64,000 nucleotides of DNA, from contig NZ_PDEQ01000004.1 in NCBI RefSeq assembly GCF_002554795.1, forward strand, positions 248,001 through 312,000, in the 5' to 3' direction. A program made the position numbers and the translations under genes. This document shows, piece after piece, positions 26,177-35,473 of this stretch (the stretch's first letter is position 1; every line of letters begins with the position of its first letter). The stretch comes from Longibacter salinarum. GTDB taxonomy: Bacteria > Bacteroidota > Rhodothermia > Rhodothermales > Salinibacteraceae. The notes beneath the pieces are model-generated. The model ran no database searches. It was given only the letters and a program-made list of their open reading frames with translations, and was not told the origin of the DNA.

Positions 26177-27979
26177 TCACGTGCGAGTAAAAAGGTGGAT
26201 GACGAGGGAAGCAGATATGTTTGTCTGTACCCACGTGATCGCGAACAGAAGTGTCGTGATCGCGGCCGGGCTGAACACGGCCATCAGGCTCGCCACGGGC
26301 AGCGGGATGCGTGTGACCACGCGAACATCCCGTAACACACGCACCGTTGCCCACACGGCCGACACAGCGCCCAGAGCGGCCAGAATCCCTGCGGTCTGCG
26401 GACTCCCGGTTGTCCCGTTCGACACCATGACGAGAGCGACTCCCATCCATAGCAGGGCGGGCCAGCAGGGCCATATGACCAGCATCATGACCTGATCGGT
26501 GCGGAGGGTCTTCCAGTTCCGCACGGCAAGACCGATCATAACACTCCAGACCAGTAGCATCACGATCACACCTCCCGCCACGAATGCTCCGGTCGTAATC
26601 GGCTGCGAAATATACGAGCCCAATCGCTGACCGAGATCGGGCCCGAGGGCATCGATGAAGCGTTCAGCGACCATCGTTGGAGCGAGAACGTCCACGATGA
26701 CCGCTGCAATCACCCCCGTCGCCACACCGACGACCAATAGCATAAGCCAACTGACCAGCGAGACGGTATCGCGCCCTTCGCGGACACTATCCGTGTAGAA
26801 ACCATGCGCCATGAAGTAGCGCCCGACTGCCCTGCGAAAAAGCGGTCGACGTGCGTACAGCAGCGCGAACCCAATCAGCAGAAACCAGCCGAAAAGAACG
26901 GCCCACGGAGCCTCAGGGCTCGGAGCCGATCCGGAGGGAAAGGCAAAAACCCGTTGCTCTCCCCGGTAGATTCCGCGGACAACGGTAGCTGCGGGCCGCG
27001 GGTCGCCGTTCGCCGCGTGCAACCCGTACCTGCGCCCCAAAGGATTCTTCTCGTCTGCCCACCGGTACACGAAAATCGTCGGCGAGAGCTCGGAGAAGGC
27101 TTGTGCGTCCGAAGCAGGGGTATCGCCCGGTTCACTCCACTCGAAAGCGTCGGAGCGCTCCGGAATCCACTGGTTCAGCACCATCTCGAGCCAACGAGCC
27201 TGGGCCTGCGAAGAATGCGGAATGTTCAACCCGGATGCGGAATCCGGAGCAACCCACGTTCCGGCTGCACCGATAGCTACTGGTGTATCCGTCGATGCGC
27301 TCCACGCCCTGTGCCGCTCCACCGGATTTTCTACACCTCGAACATCGAGCAGAACGCCATCCACCGCGCCCGCACACTGATCTTCCTCGGGCCGGAAGGG
27401 GCTGATGTAGTACCGAGCTACGTCGGGCGCACGATTACGGAGCTCGACAGCGAGACGTTCGAGAGCTGCGCACGTCTTCGAGACCGATGTGTCCAGACTT
27501 TTACCAAGACCGACCGCCACGAGAGCACGATGCTGCCGCGCGAGCTGGGCAATACGGTCGAGCGTCGGCCCAAGCGAATCGGTGGCAACGTCAATCTGTG
27601 CTGCACTCTCATAAGCGAGGGGCAGATCGAGAGCCACCGAGACACCGAGCGATTCCGCATGTGCGAGAACGGCTGCAGCGCTTCGCTCTTTCCCGGGCAA
27701 GAACCACGGAGCCGCCGACACCCGGACGGTCGTAATGCCCGATTCTGCGATACGATCGAGTTCGAATCGAGCCGCTCGATCAACATCGGGTACCTCCCAA
27801 ACCACACCGCGTCCACCAGAAAAAAAGGATTGAGCACCGACGGATTCTCCTGGCGTCTCCGATTGCCCGTACGCGGTGGGCACGCTGGCCAGCGCAAGTA
27901 ATCCCGCCAGCAGAACACCGATCCAGTCAATACGTCGTTGATGTTGCTCGAATGACGATAGGAGAAGCGGGGCGAACAT
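26177..27979 (-). CDS. Exported TIM-barrel-like protein fused to a six-helix membrane domain
   Basis: A 600-residue protein. After a signal segment (IDWIGVLLAGLLALASVPTAYGQ), residues ~60-330 resemble the catalytic-barrel layout of glycoside hydrolases (GVVWEVPDVDRAARFELDRIAESGITTVRVSAAPW, ...GVSVALDLPL, RALVAVGLG, GVLLDV, TPVAIGAAGTW, ARWLEMVLNQW, PTIFVYRWAD), without an acid/base pair I can assign. Residues ~390-600 hold about six transmembrane helices (PWAVLFGWFLLIGFALLYA, WLMLLVVGVATGVIAAVIV, and others), Yip1-like in look. An exported sugar-binding or hydrolase-like domain tethered to a membrane channel-like part is inference. The start 27979 fits the signal peptide. Confidence 0.55.
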   Translation of the reverse strand: MFAPLLLSSFEQHQRRIDWIGVLLAGLLALASVPTAYGQSETPGESVGAQSFFSGGRGVVWEVPDVDRAARFELDRIAESGITTVRVSAAPWFLPGKERSAAAVLAHAESLGVSVALDLPLAYESAAQIDVATDSLGPTLDRIAQLARQHRALVAVGLGKSLDTSVSKTCAALERLAVELRNRAPDVARYYISPFRPEEDQCAGAVDGVLLDVRGVENPVERHRAWSASTDTPVAIGAAGTWVAPDSASGLNIPHSSQAQARWLEMVLNQWIPERSDAFEWSEPGDTPASDAQAFSELSPTIFVYRWADEKNPLGRRYGLHAANGDPRPAATVVRGIYRGEQRVFAFPSGSAPSPEAPWAVLFGWFLLIGFALLYARRPLFRRAVGRYFMAHGFYTDSVREGRDTVSLVSWLMLLVVGVATGVIAAVIVDVLAPTMVAERFIDALGPDLGQRLGSYISQPITTGAFVAGGVIVMLLVWSVMIGLAVRNWKTLRTDQVMMLVIWPCWPALLWMGVALVMVSNGTTGSPQTAGILAALGAVSAVWATVRVLRDVRVVTRIPLPVASLMAVFSPAAITTLLFAITWVQTNISASLVIHLFTRT

Positions 27980-28305
27980 TGATGAGGTCAGAAGGGGACA
28001 GGACGAGGGACCTGAAGCAAGCGAAGGGGGCCTGCGGACACGTACGCCTAACGTAGTCATCAGCAGTGCGGTATGCACACTGTTGACCGGCACAAAACCG
28101 CCACGTGGATCGGGTTGAATTCAATCATTAAACCATTCGACCGCATATCGACTTGCCATATCGCTCCTTTTTTGTATTTTCATCCTGTCATCACGAAAGG
28201 GATGACCGTTATCACGATACTTTCTCGCTATCACTAGTACGGCGGGTCGCTGGAATTTTCTCAGCCCCAACGTATTCCCCTCACCTAGAATTACAGACCT
28301 CAGAC
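27980..28305. other. Divergent promoter region upstream of barrel gene
   Basis: No gene. It includes a plausible Bacteroidota-type promoter at 28153-28182 and an inverted repeat GTCATC-N8-GATGAC at 28187-28206. Confidence 0.4.
28153..28206 (+). promoter_or_regulatory. Candidate promoter and operator-like inverted repeat
   Basis: TTG at 28153-28155 and TATTTTC starting at 28175 are separated by 19 bases, close to the Bacteroidota TTG-N19-TAnnTTTG arrangement. Just after it lies GTCATC-N8-GATGAC (28187-28206), which overlaps the likely transcription start and could be an operator. The ATG is ~100 bases further on. Confidence 0.35.
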
Positions 28306-28836
28306 ATGAAACGCTTTTCGTTTGCTACTCTCTTTGTTGCCCTCCTCTTTCTGGCCATCCCATCGCAGGATGCGCACGCGCAGGTGAAACTTGGCCCCCG
28401 CGCCGTCCTGTCCGTTGGTGACATTTCTGACGCAGGCGGCGACTTCGGTATCGGTGCCGACGTTCGCTTCCTCGCCGGCGACCTGCCCGTGACGTTTAAT
28501 GGCGCATTCGACTACTACTTCGTCGATGATGAATTCGACCAGGGTCTTTCTATTTTCACGGTCGACTTCAACGCTCTCTACATGTTCGGTATCGATAACC
28601 AGGCCTTTACCCCGTATGCCGGTGGCGGCCTGGGCATTACCCGCCTCTCTGCTGATGAGCAGTCCGTCCCCGGTGGTGGGACGTTCGATCCGAGCACAAC
28701 GGAGGTAAACCTCAACATCATCGGCGGCGCAGAATTCCCGCTCGAGCAGTTCACGCCCTTCGTCCAGGCACAGTTCGGTGTCGGTGGCGACGTGGACCGC
28801 TTCAACATTGCTGGAGGGCTGCTCTTCAACCTCTAA
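28306..28836 (+). CDS. Small outer-membrane beta-barrel protein
   Basis: A 176-residue exported protein (signal FATLFVALLFLAIPSQDAHAQ). The mature part has eight or so strands typical of OmpA/OmpW-like barrels: KLGPRAVLSVGDI, FGIGADVRF, VTFNGAFDYYFVD, FTVDFNALYMFG, FTPYAGGGLGITRL, EVNLNIIGGAEF, FTPFVQAQFGVGG and the terminal FNIAGGLLFNL. Start 28306 is the one that gives the signal peptide; an earlier in-frame ATG at 28153 does not. A strong terminator follows. Confidence 0.8.
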   Translation: MKRFSFATLFVALLFLAIPSQDAHAQVKLGPRAVLSVGDISDAGGDFGIGADVRFLAGDLPVTFNGAFDYYFVDDEFDQGLSIFTVDFNALYMFGIDNQAFTPYAGGGLGITRLSADEQSVPGGGTFDPSTTEVNLNIIGGAEFPLEQFTPFVQAQFGVGGDVDRFNIAGGLLFNL

Positions 28837-28900
28837 GTCCGATCGGTTCCGATCATTCACCTAACGTCGGTGAATGGACACCGATACCAGGTTGATGTTG

Positions 28901-28937
28901 AGCCCGCTGCTCCTTCGGGAGTGGCGGGCTTTTTTTG
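28901..28937 (+). terminator. Terminator after barrel gene
   Basis: Perfect hairpin AGCCCGC...TTCG tetraloop...GCGGGCT (13-bp stem with one mismatch-like G-U) followed by TTTTTTTG. Confidence 0.9.
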
Positions 28938-29172
28938 TTTGACCGCGCCGTTAGGGCGACGGAAATCTGATCGGCCCTAGTTCGTGACATTCTGGTTGAA
29001 CGACAACGTCTTTGAACAATGGCTAACCGAGGGCGCAGGACCACAGTCCTGGAACAGCCACTTGCCGTCTGACCCACTGTCTTCCGCCAGACCGGCTCAG
29101 ACACTTTCCAGCGTGACGGCGATGTCAAACCGCATGATACATCTCCGCTTCGTTCAGAGCGATCCTCACATA

Positions 29173-29206
29173 GAAAACGGGACACAGCCGCCGAGGCCGC
29201 GTCCCG
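29173..29206 (-). terminator. Terminator after smr gene
   Basis: On the minus strand CGGGACGCGGCC pairs with GGCTGTGTCCCG (two G-U pairs) and is followed by TTTTCT. Confidence 0.75.
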
Positions 29207-29239
29207 CTTTCGTACGTGGTTTCGAAATGGGCGTCGAAC

Positions 29240-29524
29240 TTATGCCTCTTCGTCCTCAGGCTTTAAAAATGCTATGGTCGCGCCCCACGAACTGGCGTCC
29301 TTCGCGGTTTCGTAGCGAGTCACTGCGTCGGTTCGGTCCAGAATCGCATGTACGCTTCGCCGCAATTGCCCGGTGCCCTTCCCGTGGATGATGCGTACGC
29401 GCAGGATGTCTTTCTCTCGGCAGACGCGAAGATACTCCGGCACCAGTTCCCCAATGTCCGACGGCTCAAAGACGTGGAGGTCCAGTACGCCGTCGACCGG
29501 GTACTCCTGCGGGTCAGGCTCCAT
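29240..29524 (-). CDS. Smr-domain protein
   Basis: A 94-residue stand-alone Smr domain. It has the motif VLDLHVFEPSDI (DLHG-like, with HVF in place of HG), the signature RIIHGKGTGQLRRSVHAIL and an acidic C terminus. Smr domains are nickases or RNases, best known from the C terminus of MutS2. The central H-G-K-G-T-G is intact. It begins 10 bases after the collagen-like lipoprotein gene and must share its transcript. Confidence 0.9.
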   Translation of the reverse strand: MEPDPQEYPVDGVLDLHVFEPSDIGELVPEYLRVCREKDILRVRIIHGKGTGQLRRSVHAILDRTDAVTRYETAKDASSWGATIAFLKPEDEEA

Positions 29525-29534
29525 GACAACGGTC

Positions 29535-30158
29535 TTAGTTTCGCGGGTAGGGCGGCGTCATCGGAAGGTCAAAGTGCTCGGCTACGTCGTAGTAGTCCGC
29601 CCAGTCCACCTCCGGGTACGCTTCCTGGAGGGCGTCGAGCTTGGATACGCCCTCGGCAGACGCGGCCTTGCTGGCGGACGTAAACGGATCTCCCTCCATG
29701 ACGACGACGCGCACGTCGCGGTCAACGGCAAAGTCGAGGGCGCTCGGCTTCGACCCTTCGTAGAAGATCTGCACCAGGTCGACGTCAAACGCAAAACCGA
29801 ACGTCAGCGTGTACTCTCCAACGCTCGACTGGTCCTCACCGTACGTGTACGGCATCGCCGTGAGCGTATTGTTGGACTCGAAGTAGTAGCACATCACGAG
29901 ACCGTTCGTCAGCACATTAGATGTGATCTCCGGTGCATCGTAATTATCGAAAAGAACCAGCCCGTCCGGCCCCACCTGCGCTGACTCCACATCAAAGATC
30001 ACGTCGAAACTCGACACGGCGACGCCGGCCGGTCCTTCGGGGCCGGGAGGACCCATGGGGCCCGGAGGACCCACGGGACCTTCATCACATCCCAGCGTCA
30101 GGAATACGAGAGCGAGGAATGAGGCGAAAAGCGAAACTCGAGAACGAATCATCATCAC
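29535..30158 (-). CDS. Lipoprotein with short collagen-like Gly-X-Y repeat
   Basis: A 207-residue lipoprotein (signal FASFLALVFLTLGC). Directly after the lipidated Cys comes a run of six Gly-X-Y triplets with Pro (GPVGPPGPMGPPGPEGPAG), then a ~150-residue globular domain (VSSFDVIFDVESAQV, ITSNVLTNGLVMCYYFES, YTLTFGFAFDVDLVQIFYEG, VRVVVMEGDP). A lipid-anchored short triple helix lifting a beta-rich head is a known bacterial arrangement. Three ATGs lie at the start; the first is used. It is the first gene of a two-gene unit with smr. Confidence 0.75.
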   Translation of the reverse strand: MMMIRSRVSLFASFLALVFLTLGCDEGPVGPPGPMGPPGPEGPAGVAVSSFDVIFDVESAQVGPDGLVLFDNYDAPEITSNVLTNGLVMCYYFESNNTLTAMPYTYGEDQSSVGEYTLTFGFAFDVDLVQIFYEGSKPSALDFAVDRDVRVVVMEGDPFTSASKAASAEGVSKLDALQEAYPEVDWADYYDVAEHFDLPMTPPYPRN

Positions 30159-30292
30159 GGAGAGAAGTTAGTGAGTCGGGCAGCCGGTCATACGAAATAA
30201 AAAGTGACCTGCACGCGGAAGCCGCGCATCGTTGGTTCACTAAAATAGACGCATCAACCAGCCGAAACGTAACGGGTACCCGACTCCGTCTT

Positions 30293-31441
30293 TTATTCGT
30301 CTCCGTTCGTTTCCTCGTGCTCTTCCCCGTAAATCTTGATGACGATATTGCCGTCCGCGTCCACGTACCCCCGATACATTCCCGGCGTATTGAACGGCAT
30401 GGCGATATTGCCCTCGGCGTCCAGCGCGATCACGCCGCCGCTCCCCCCTTCACCGATCGCGGGTAGCTCCTCCATCACGACCTCGTCCGCCGCTTCCTGC
30501 AACGACTTACCGCCGTACCGCATGCGTGCCGCAATATCATGTGTGACCACACCACGGATAAAGTATTCGCCGTGACCCGTCGCGGACACACCGCATGTCT
30601 CATTGTGCGCGTACGTACCCGCACCAATAATTGGAGAGTCGCCCACACGGCCCCAGCGCTTGTTCGTCATCCCGCCTGTCGACGTGCCGGCGGAAATTGT
30701 ACCCGTCCGGTCGAGCGCAACGGCCCCTACAGTTCCGAACTTGCTGACGTCCGGTGCATCCGATGCCCCCGTCGGACCGCCATCCTCGCTCCCGGCATCC
30801 ACATCGCTATCCTTGTTCTCGGGTTCGTCAAGCTGCGTTTCCTCGCGGGACAGTGCATTCCGTAGCTGCTGACGGCGTCGTTCGGTGTAAAAGTACTCGT
30901 TCTCAACCGGATCGAATCCCTGTTGCCGAGCAAATGCTTCTGCTCCCTCTCCAGACATCATCACGTGCTCCGAATGCTCGAGGATCGCACGCGCCAGCCG
31001 GATTGGATTCCGGACAGTCGACACGCCCGTGAGCGCCCCGGCAGCACGCGTGCCGCCATGCATGATCGACGCATCGTGCTCGACCGTACCCTCGTGCGTG
31101 AATACCGCGCCGCGCCCCGCGTTGAAAAGCGGTGAGTCCTCCAGTAACACAAGCGTCTCCACCACAGCATCCAGGCTACTCCCGTCATTTTCGAGAACGT
31201 CGTAGCCAGATTCGAGCGCAGATCGGAGGGCGGCGCGAATGTCCTCCTCCTTCTCTGGCGTCATATTCTCGGGAAGGATCGTTCCTGCCCCTCCGTGCAC
31301 CACAATAGCGATGGGTGCGTCGCTCGGAGACATAGAGTCAGCGTCGTCAGTGTTCTGAGCCAAGGAGGGGTTGGCGGAAAGGGTGAGTACAATACAGACC
31401 GCCAATGCGATCGTACAGATAGCGCGCGTAGATGAAATCAT
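30293..31441 (-). CDS. Isoaspartyl peptidase / L-asparaginase, Ntn-hydrolase type
   Basis: An exported (signal AICTIALAVCIVLTLSANPSLAQ) 382-residue plant-type asparaginase (peptidase family T2). The alpha part starts APIAIVVHGGAGTI and includes GSSLDAVVETLVLLEDSPLFNAGRG. Autocleavage is expected before Thr237 in KFGTVGAVALD, the nucleophile. The substrate-binding RVGDSPIIGAGTYA and ATGHGE are intact. A long acidic insert (EPENKDSDVDAGSEDGGPTG) precedes the cleavage site. The start 31441 gives the signal peptide. It degrades isoaspartyl dipeptides or asparagine in the periplasm. Confidence 0.93.
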   Translation of the reverse strand: MISSTRAICTIALAVCIVLTLSANPSLAQNTDDADSMSPSDAPIAIVVHGGAGTILPENMTPEKEEDIRAALRSALESGYDVLENDGSSLDAVVETLVLLEDSPLFNAGRGAVFTHEGTVEHDASIMHGGTRAAGALTGVSTVRNPIRLARAILEHSEHVMMSGEGAEAFARQQGFDPVENEYFYTERRRQQLRNALSREETQLDEPENKDSDVDAGSEDGGPTGASDAPDVSKFGTVGAVALDRTGTISAGTSTGGMTNKRWGRVGDSPIIGAGTYAHNETCGVSATGHGEYFIRGVVTHDIAARMRYGGKSLQEAADEVVMEELPAIGEGGSGGVIALDAEGNIAMPFNTPGMYRGYVDADGNIVIKIYGEEHEETNGDE

Positions 31442-31828
31442 TTCTAAGACAATATCACAGATTGGAGTCGTTGGCTTCCGCGCTACAACGTAGGGGAGCG
31501 TGACAGAAATCGCTAAACCTGTCTCAGGTTTGTCGCTTACCGTCATAACGGCGGGTGCAATGTGATGTTAGCATGCAGAGCCGACGAAATGGCAGAGGAA
31601 TTAGGTGTTTTCACAACCATTTTCGTCGGAACCATTCACGATGTCCGCTCTGGACTGTATTTTGCGATACAATAAAGCAGTGAGTGAGAACGTTAGGGAA
31701 CATGTGGCCCGGTGCCTGATTCGTAACAAATTGCGTTTGCGTTTCGGTCAGGCATCTACCAGATTGGTACTCACGGTCACAGGTTGTCGACCATCAGTTT
31801 TTCAGCAGCAATACAGCGTACGGTATAC
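31442..31828. other. Divergent promoter region upstream of sigma factor gene
   Basis: 387 bases without a gene, AT-richer near 31660-31780 (TGTATTTTGCGATACAA is an imperfect palindrome). The promoters of the asparaginase and sigma factor genes must be here, but I cannot place them. Confidence 0.35.
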
Positions 31829-32488
31829 ATGGCGAAGGACAAAGCGGAAATCGTAACCCAGAAAACCCAGGACAAGTCGGCGTTTAGCCAGTACGAGGCC
31901 CTGCAGGAAATGAGCGACGAGGATCTGATGTCGCAGTTCCAGGCCGGTACGGTAGAGGCGTTTAATATCCTGGTCGAGCGGTACTCGGACCGCCTCATGC
32001 AGTACCTGTACCGTTTCCTCGGTGATATGAAACGGTGCGAGGACCTACTGCAGGAGACGTTCCTCCGGGTTCACCGCAACCGGCACTCGTACCGGCGGAT
32101 TGCGAAGTTTTCGACGTGGCTCTACACCATTGCCGGAAACCTGGCCCGCTCGGAATACCGCAAGCGGAAGCGCCGTCGGATGCAATCCATCCAGTCGGTG
32201 AACCGCGACAACGAGGAGTACGAGATGGAAATCCCGGATGAGTCGTTCTCCCCGGACAAGCACGCGGAGAGCACCATTCAGGACCACTACATTCAGGAAG
32301 CGATGAACGAGATTCCGCCCGCTTTCCGTGAGGTGGTCGTTCTTCGGGATATCCAGCAGCTCGCCTATGACGAGATCGCTGAGATTACGGGACTGCCCAT
32401 GGGTACGGTGAAGAGCCGGATCAACCGTGGCCGGACCAAGCTCCAGGCCCTGCTCAAGGACGTCTACCCGTTCGAGTCGCAGTCCTGA
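31829..32488 (+). CDS. RNA polymerase sigma factor of the ECF type
   Basis: A 219-residue sigma factor. Region 2: EDLMSQFQAGTVEAFNILVERYSDRLMQYLYRFLGD, RCEDLLQETFLRVHRNRHSY, FSTWLYTIAGNLARSEYRKRKRRR. Region 4: IPPAFREVVVLRDIQQLAYDEIAEITGLPMGTVKSRINRGRTKLQ. The ERYSDRLMQYLYR / VHRNRHSY layout resembles the conserved single-gene sigma factors of Bacteroidota that have no adjacent anti-sigma factor. Start 31829 (MAKDK) is preferred; an upstream start at 31784 adds 15 residues. A terminator follows at 32538. Confidence 0.92.
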   Translation: MAKDKAEIVTQKTQDKSAFSQYEALQEMSDEDLMSQFQAGTVEAFNILVERYSDRLMQYLYRFLGDMKRCEDLLQETFLRVHRNRHSYRRIAKFSTWLYTIAGNLARSEYRKRKRRRMQSIQSVNRDNEEYEMEIPDESFSPDKHAESTIQDHYIQEAMNEIPPAFREVVVLRDIQQLAYDEIAEITGLPMGTVKSRINRGRTKLQALLKDVYPFESQS

Positions 32489-32537
32489 GCTTGACGCAAC
32501 CCAGACCGGAGTACCGTTCTTCGCCGAACGACGCTCG

Positions 32538-32569
32538 ACGCCGAGCTCCACAGGGGCTCGGCGTTTTTT
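32538..32569 (+). terminator. Terminator after sigma factor gene
   Basis: Stem ACGCCGAGC / GCTCGGCGT (8-base loop) followed by TTTTTTA. Confidence 0.9.
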
Positions 32570-32637
32570 AGTCCGACGACATGTTTTGAAGAGCCGGTCG
32601 GTGGCTGGTCTCGGTTCGTAGCCGAAACGACATCAAC

Positions 32638-35415
32638 TCAAGCTGCCGCACTGGGTGCCGAGGGTTCAGACGAGCGGGTCTCTGGCGTCCCTCCAACAGC
32701 ATCGAGATCCACGAGCGCGGCATCGAGATGTGTTGCGACTTCGCGAGCGAAGTACGGGTGACAGGTGAAGAAAAAGAGCTGCCGGCGTTCGGCCATCTCG
32801 GCAAGAACGTCGAACGCCCCTCGGCGACGCTCCTGGTCCCAGTTGACAAACACCTCGTCGAGAAAAAGCGGGAGCGTGTCGCGCCCGTCGTCGAGGTGAT
32901 CGACGATGGCAAGACGGATGGCGAGATAGATCTGATCGAGCGTCCCCTGGCTGAGCGGCGGCGCCACGGTCACAGGATGCGTACCGTTTTCGGCAAACGT
33001 CACCAGCCGTTGCCCGTCATCCTGGAGCTCGAGACGCTCGTACCGACCGCGCGTCACGGTCGAGACAATCGAGGAAGCACGACGGATGACGTCGGGCTGG
33101 TGCTTACGGCGAAAATCGGCATCCGCCCGCCGGACGATGTTCGCCAGTAGCATGAGCCGATCCCGTTCCCGCTTCGCTTCGTCAAGTTGCTGCTCCACGC
33201 TGGCCAACTCACTCTCGATCTCCGCGACCGTTGGCTTCTCCAGCAGGTGCTCCAAATCTTTGCGTGCTCCCTCCCGCTCCACCGTTTTTTCCTGCAGCCC
33301 AGCCGAAATCTCCTCCAGCCGCTGCGACATCCGTGCCCGCTCCTCGTCGGTGAACGTCCACCCCTCAGCATCGTCTAGAGCCTCAATCTCATCGCGCCGA
33401 TCCTCCCAGTCGGGATACTCGCTATGCAACGTATCTCGCGCCATCTCTGCACGACCTCGCGCACTCCGCCGACGGGCAAGAGCGTCGATACCTCGTCCAA
33501 TCTGTTCTTCCGCCGTCTCAGGAAGATCCTCGTCGTTCGCGGACTCCGCTATCTCACGGAGTAGGGTTTTCACCTCCGTGATCCGCCCTTCAAGTCGCTG
33601 ATAGCGAGCCTCGAGGTCAGACACAGTCTCCCGAACGTCCGGGAGCCTCTCTTCCGCATCCTGAGCCGCCTCTGAGCGCTCTTCCGCGTCCTCGAGCCGG
33701 GTTTCCAGTTCCCCGACAACATCCGGCATTTCGCCATTCGCAGCCGTTTCGCTCATTCCGCACACAGCCGCGAGCGCTCTCACTTTTGTAACCGCTTGTT
33801 CGACTGCAGCCCGGGTTCGGTCAGCGGCATCCCGACGTTCGTCATACGTCTGGAGCGCATCCTTCACCATGCGCAGGTCGTCTACCAGGTCCGGGCCGGG
33901 GCGCTCAACACGGGCGGATGGCACAGGCACCTCGGCAACAAGATTGGCGACGGAGGCTGCTCGCGTCTCGGCCTCGGCTTCCTTTCGCTCCAGCTCGAGC
34001 GCCTCCCGCTGGGCCGCCCGGTCTTCGTTTTCTTGATGCGCGAGAATCGCTTGCCAGATTCCGACCACGGCGATAACGGCCCCCACGGCGGGCAATCCCG
34101 CAATCGGCATCGTAAACCAGGCCGTCAGAACGCCCATGATCGCTCCAAACGTAGCAACGGCCACCCAGATCGCTATCGGCGCACCGGCGCCTGCCTGTAC
34201 GTCGAGGGTCTCAGCCGTCGATCGGGCTTCACGGAGATCCTGGGCTGCGCGCTCATACCCCCGGATGCGTTCGCGCAGATCTGCGAGGGAGAGCTGCCGA
34301 ATGAACTCGGCGTACTGGTCGTCCCAGCCCCGGTCGAGAATGCCTCCGGCCGCTTCGAGCTGGCGTCTCGCCTCTTCTGCCTTGCGCTCCGCCTCCTGCG
34401 CCTGCACCTGGCGGTTCTGCAGGACTTCGATACGCTTGGTCCATCCTCGGATTTGGCTTGCATGCTCCAGCACCTGCTTGTCATTGTCGGTCGGAGCATC
34501 GAGGGCACGCTCAAGCGCCTCCATCTGCTCTGACTTCTCCGAAAGCGTCAACTCGACCTCCGAACGCTGCGTGTCGAGCGTCTCGATCAACTCGCGTGGA
34601 TCGTCCGGGATCGAGGCATATGGCGTCAGATCGCCTGCCTCCTCTTCCAGGACGTCGATCTTGTTCAGGAGACGGCGAACTGGGGCGAGGCGCTCGGCGC
34701 GGTTCTGTTGCGCAGTGAGCGACACCTTTTCTTCTTTCAACGCGCGGATCTCCGACTCAAGCGTCCCCACCTCCGCAGAGAGAGACCGGATGTGCCGGTC
34801 GCGCTCGCGAGCATCACGAGCCTTCTCCCGAAGCTGTCGACGCTGCTTGCCTAGTTGCTTCGCTGTCGGCTTGCCCCGATTGTCGGGGCGCCAGAGATCG
34901 GATGCCTCATCCTCGAGTTCCTCGATTACGGGTCGGGCCGATCGGATATGCTCGACGCTTAACGAGCCCAGAAGACGGTCTTGCACCTCATCCCACGCCG
35001 CCCCTTCGAGGCGAATCAGGTCGTCGAGTTGAAGCGCGTACACGGATTCGAAGACGGACTGCGGAACGTGCTGCGCCGCGGGGATCGTTCGATTGCGCAG
35101 GTCAACCGTTTCGCTACCACGGACCATGGTCCCTTGCGGCGAGCTTCGTAGACGCCGCGAGATCGTGGCCGGTTCTTCTCCATCCAACTGAATCATCATC
35201 TCGCCTTCCAGAGCACGCCCCGAGCGCGGACAGTACGGATGCTTGTCGGCATTCGTCGGGTAGATTCCGTACAACATGCTCCGCAGGAAGTGGAAAAACG
35301 AGGTCTTTCCCGCCTCGTTGTCGCCATGAATGACGACGACGGGATGGTCGAGCGACTCGAGAGTAAGCTTGCGGAAGCGACCGAACGCTTCGATATGGCA
35401 CGAGTGAATACGCAT
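32638..35415 (-). CDS. YhaN/SbcC-like SMC-type AAA ATPase
   Basis: A 925-residue ATPase with the split ATP-binding cassette of Rad50/SbcC. N-terminal Walker A GDNEAGKTS (31-39) follows the YhaN-type start MRIHSCHIEAFGRFRKL. A long coiled coil with a hydrophobic pair of helices in the middle (IWVAVATFGAIMGVLTAWF, VGAVIAVVGIWQAIL) separates it from the C-terminal signature and Walker B (PLSQGTLDQIYLAIRLAIVDHL, LPLFLDEVFVNWD). It lies 58 bases after the YhaO-type nuclease gene and should form a complex with it in double-strand-end processing. The membrane-like pair in the coiled coil is typical of YhaN rather than SbcC. Confidence 0.9.
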   Translation of the reverse strand: MRIHSCHIEAFGRFRKLTLESLDHPVVVIHGDNEAGKTSFFHFLRSMLYGIYPTNADKHPYCPRSGRALEGEMMIQLDGEEPATISRRLRSSPQGTMVRGSETVDLRNRTIPAAQHVPQSVFESVYALQLDDLIRLEGAAWDEVQDRLLGSLSVEHIRSARPVIEELEDEASDLWRPDNRGKPTAKQLGKQRRQLREKARDARERDRHIRSLSAEVGTLESEIRALKEEKVSLTAQQNRAERLAPVRRLLNKIDVLEEEAGDLTPYASIPDDPRELIETLDTQRSEVELTLSEKSEQMEALERALDAPTDNDKQVLEHASQIRGWTKRIEVLQNRQVQAQEAERKAEEARRQLEAAGGILDRGWDDQYAEFIRQLSLADLRERIRGYERAAQDLREARSTAETLDVQAGAGAPIAIWVAVATFGAIMGVLTAWFTMPIAGLPAVGAVIAVVGIWQAILAHQENEDRAAQREALELERKEAEAETRAASVANLVAEVPVPSARVERPGPDLVDDLRMVKDALQTYDERRDAADRTRAAVEQAVTKVRALAAVCGMSETAANGEMPDVVGELETRLEDAEERSEAAQDAEERLPDVRETVSDLEARYQRLEGRITEVKTLLREIAESANDEDLPETAEEQIGRGIDALARRRSARGRAEMARDTLHSEYPDWEDRRDEIEALDDAEGWTFTDEERARMSQRLEEISAGLQEKTVEREGARKDLEHLLEKPTVAEIESELASVEQQLDEAKRERDRLMLLANIVRRADADFRRKHQPDVIRRASSIVSTVTRGRYERLELQDDGQRLVTFAENGTHPVTVAPPLSQGTLDQIYLAIRLAIVDHLDDGRDTLPLFLDEVFVNWDQERRRGAFDVLAEMAERRQLFFFTCHPYFAREVATHLDAALVDLDAVGGTPETRSSEPSAPSAAA

Positions 35416-35473
35416 GCAGAGGTCGGCAGAGAAACGTCAGGGGGCACGGGGAGACGCAGAGTGACGGCGTCAA

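Larger units (their letters stand above)
28837..29239. other. Gap between convergent barrel and smr genes
   Basis: Contains two terminators facing each other (28901-28937 plus, 29173-29206 minus). No gene seen between them. Confidence 0.5.
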
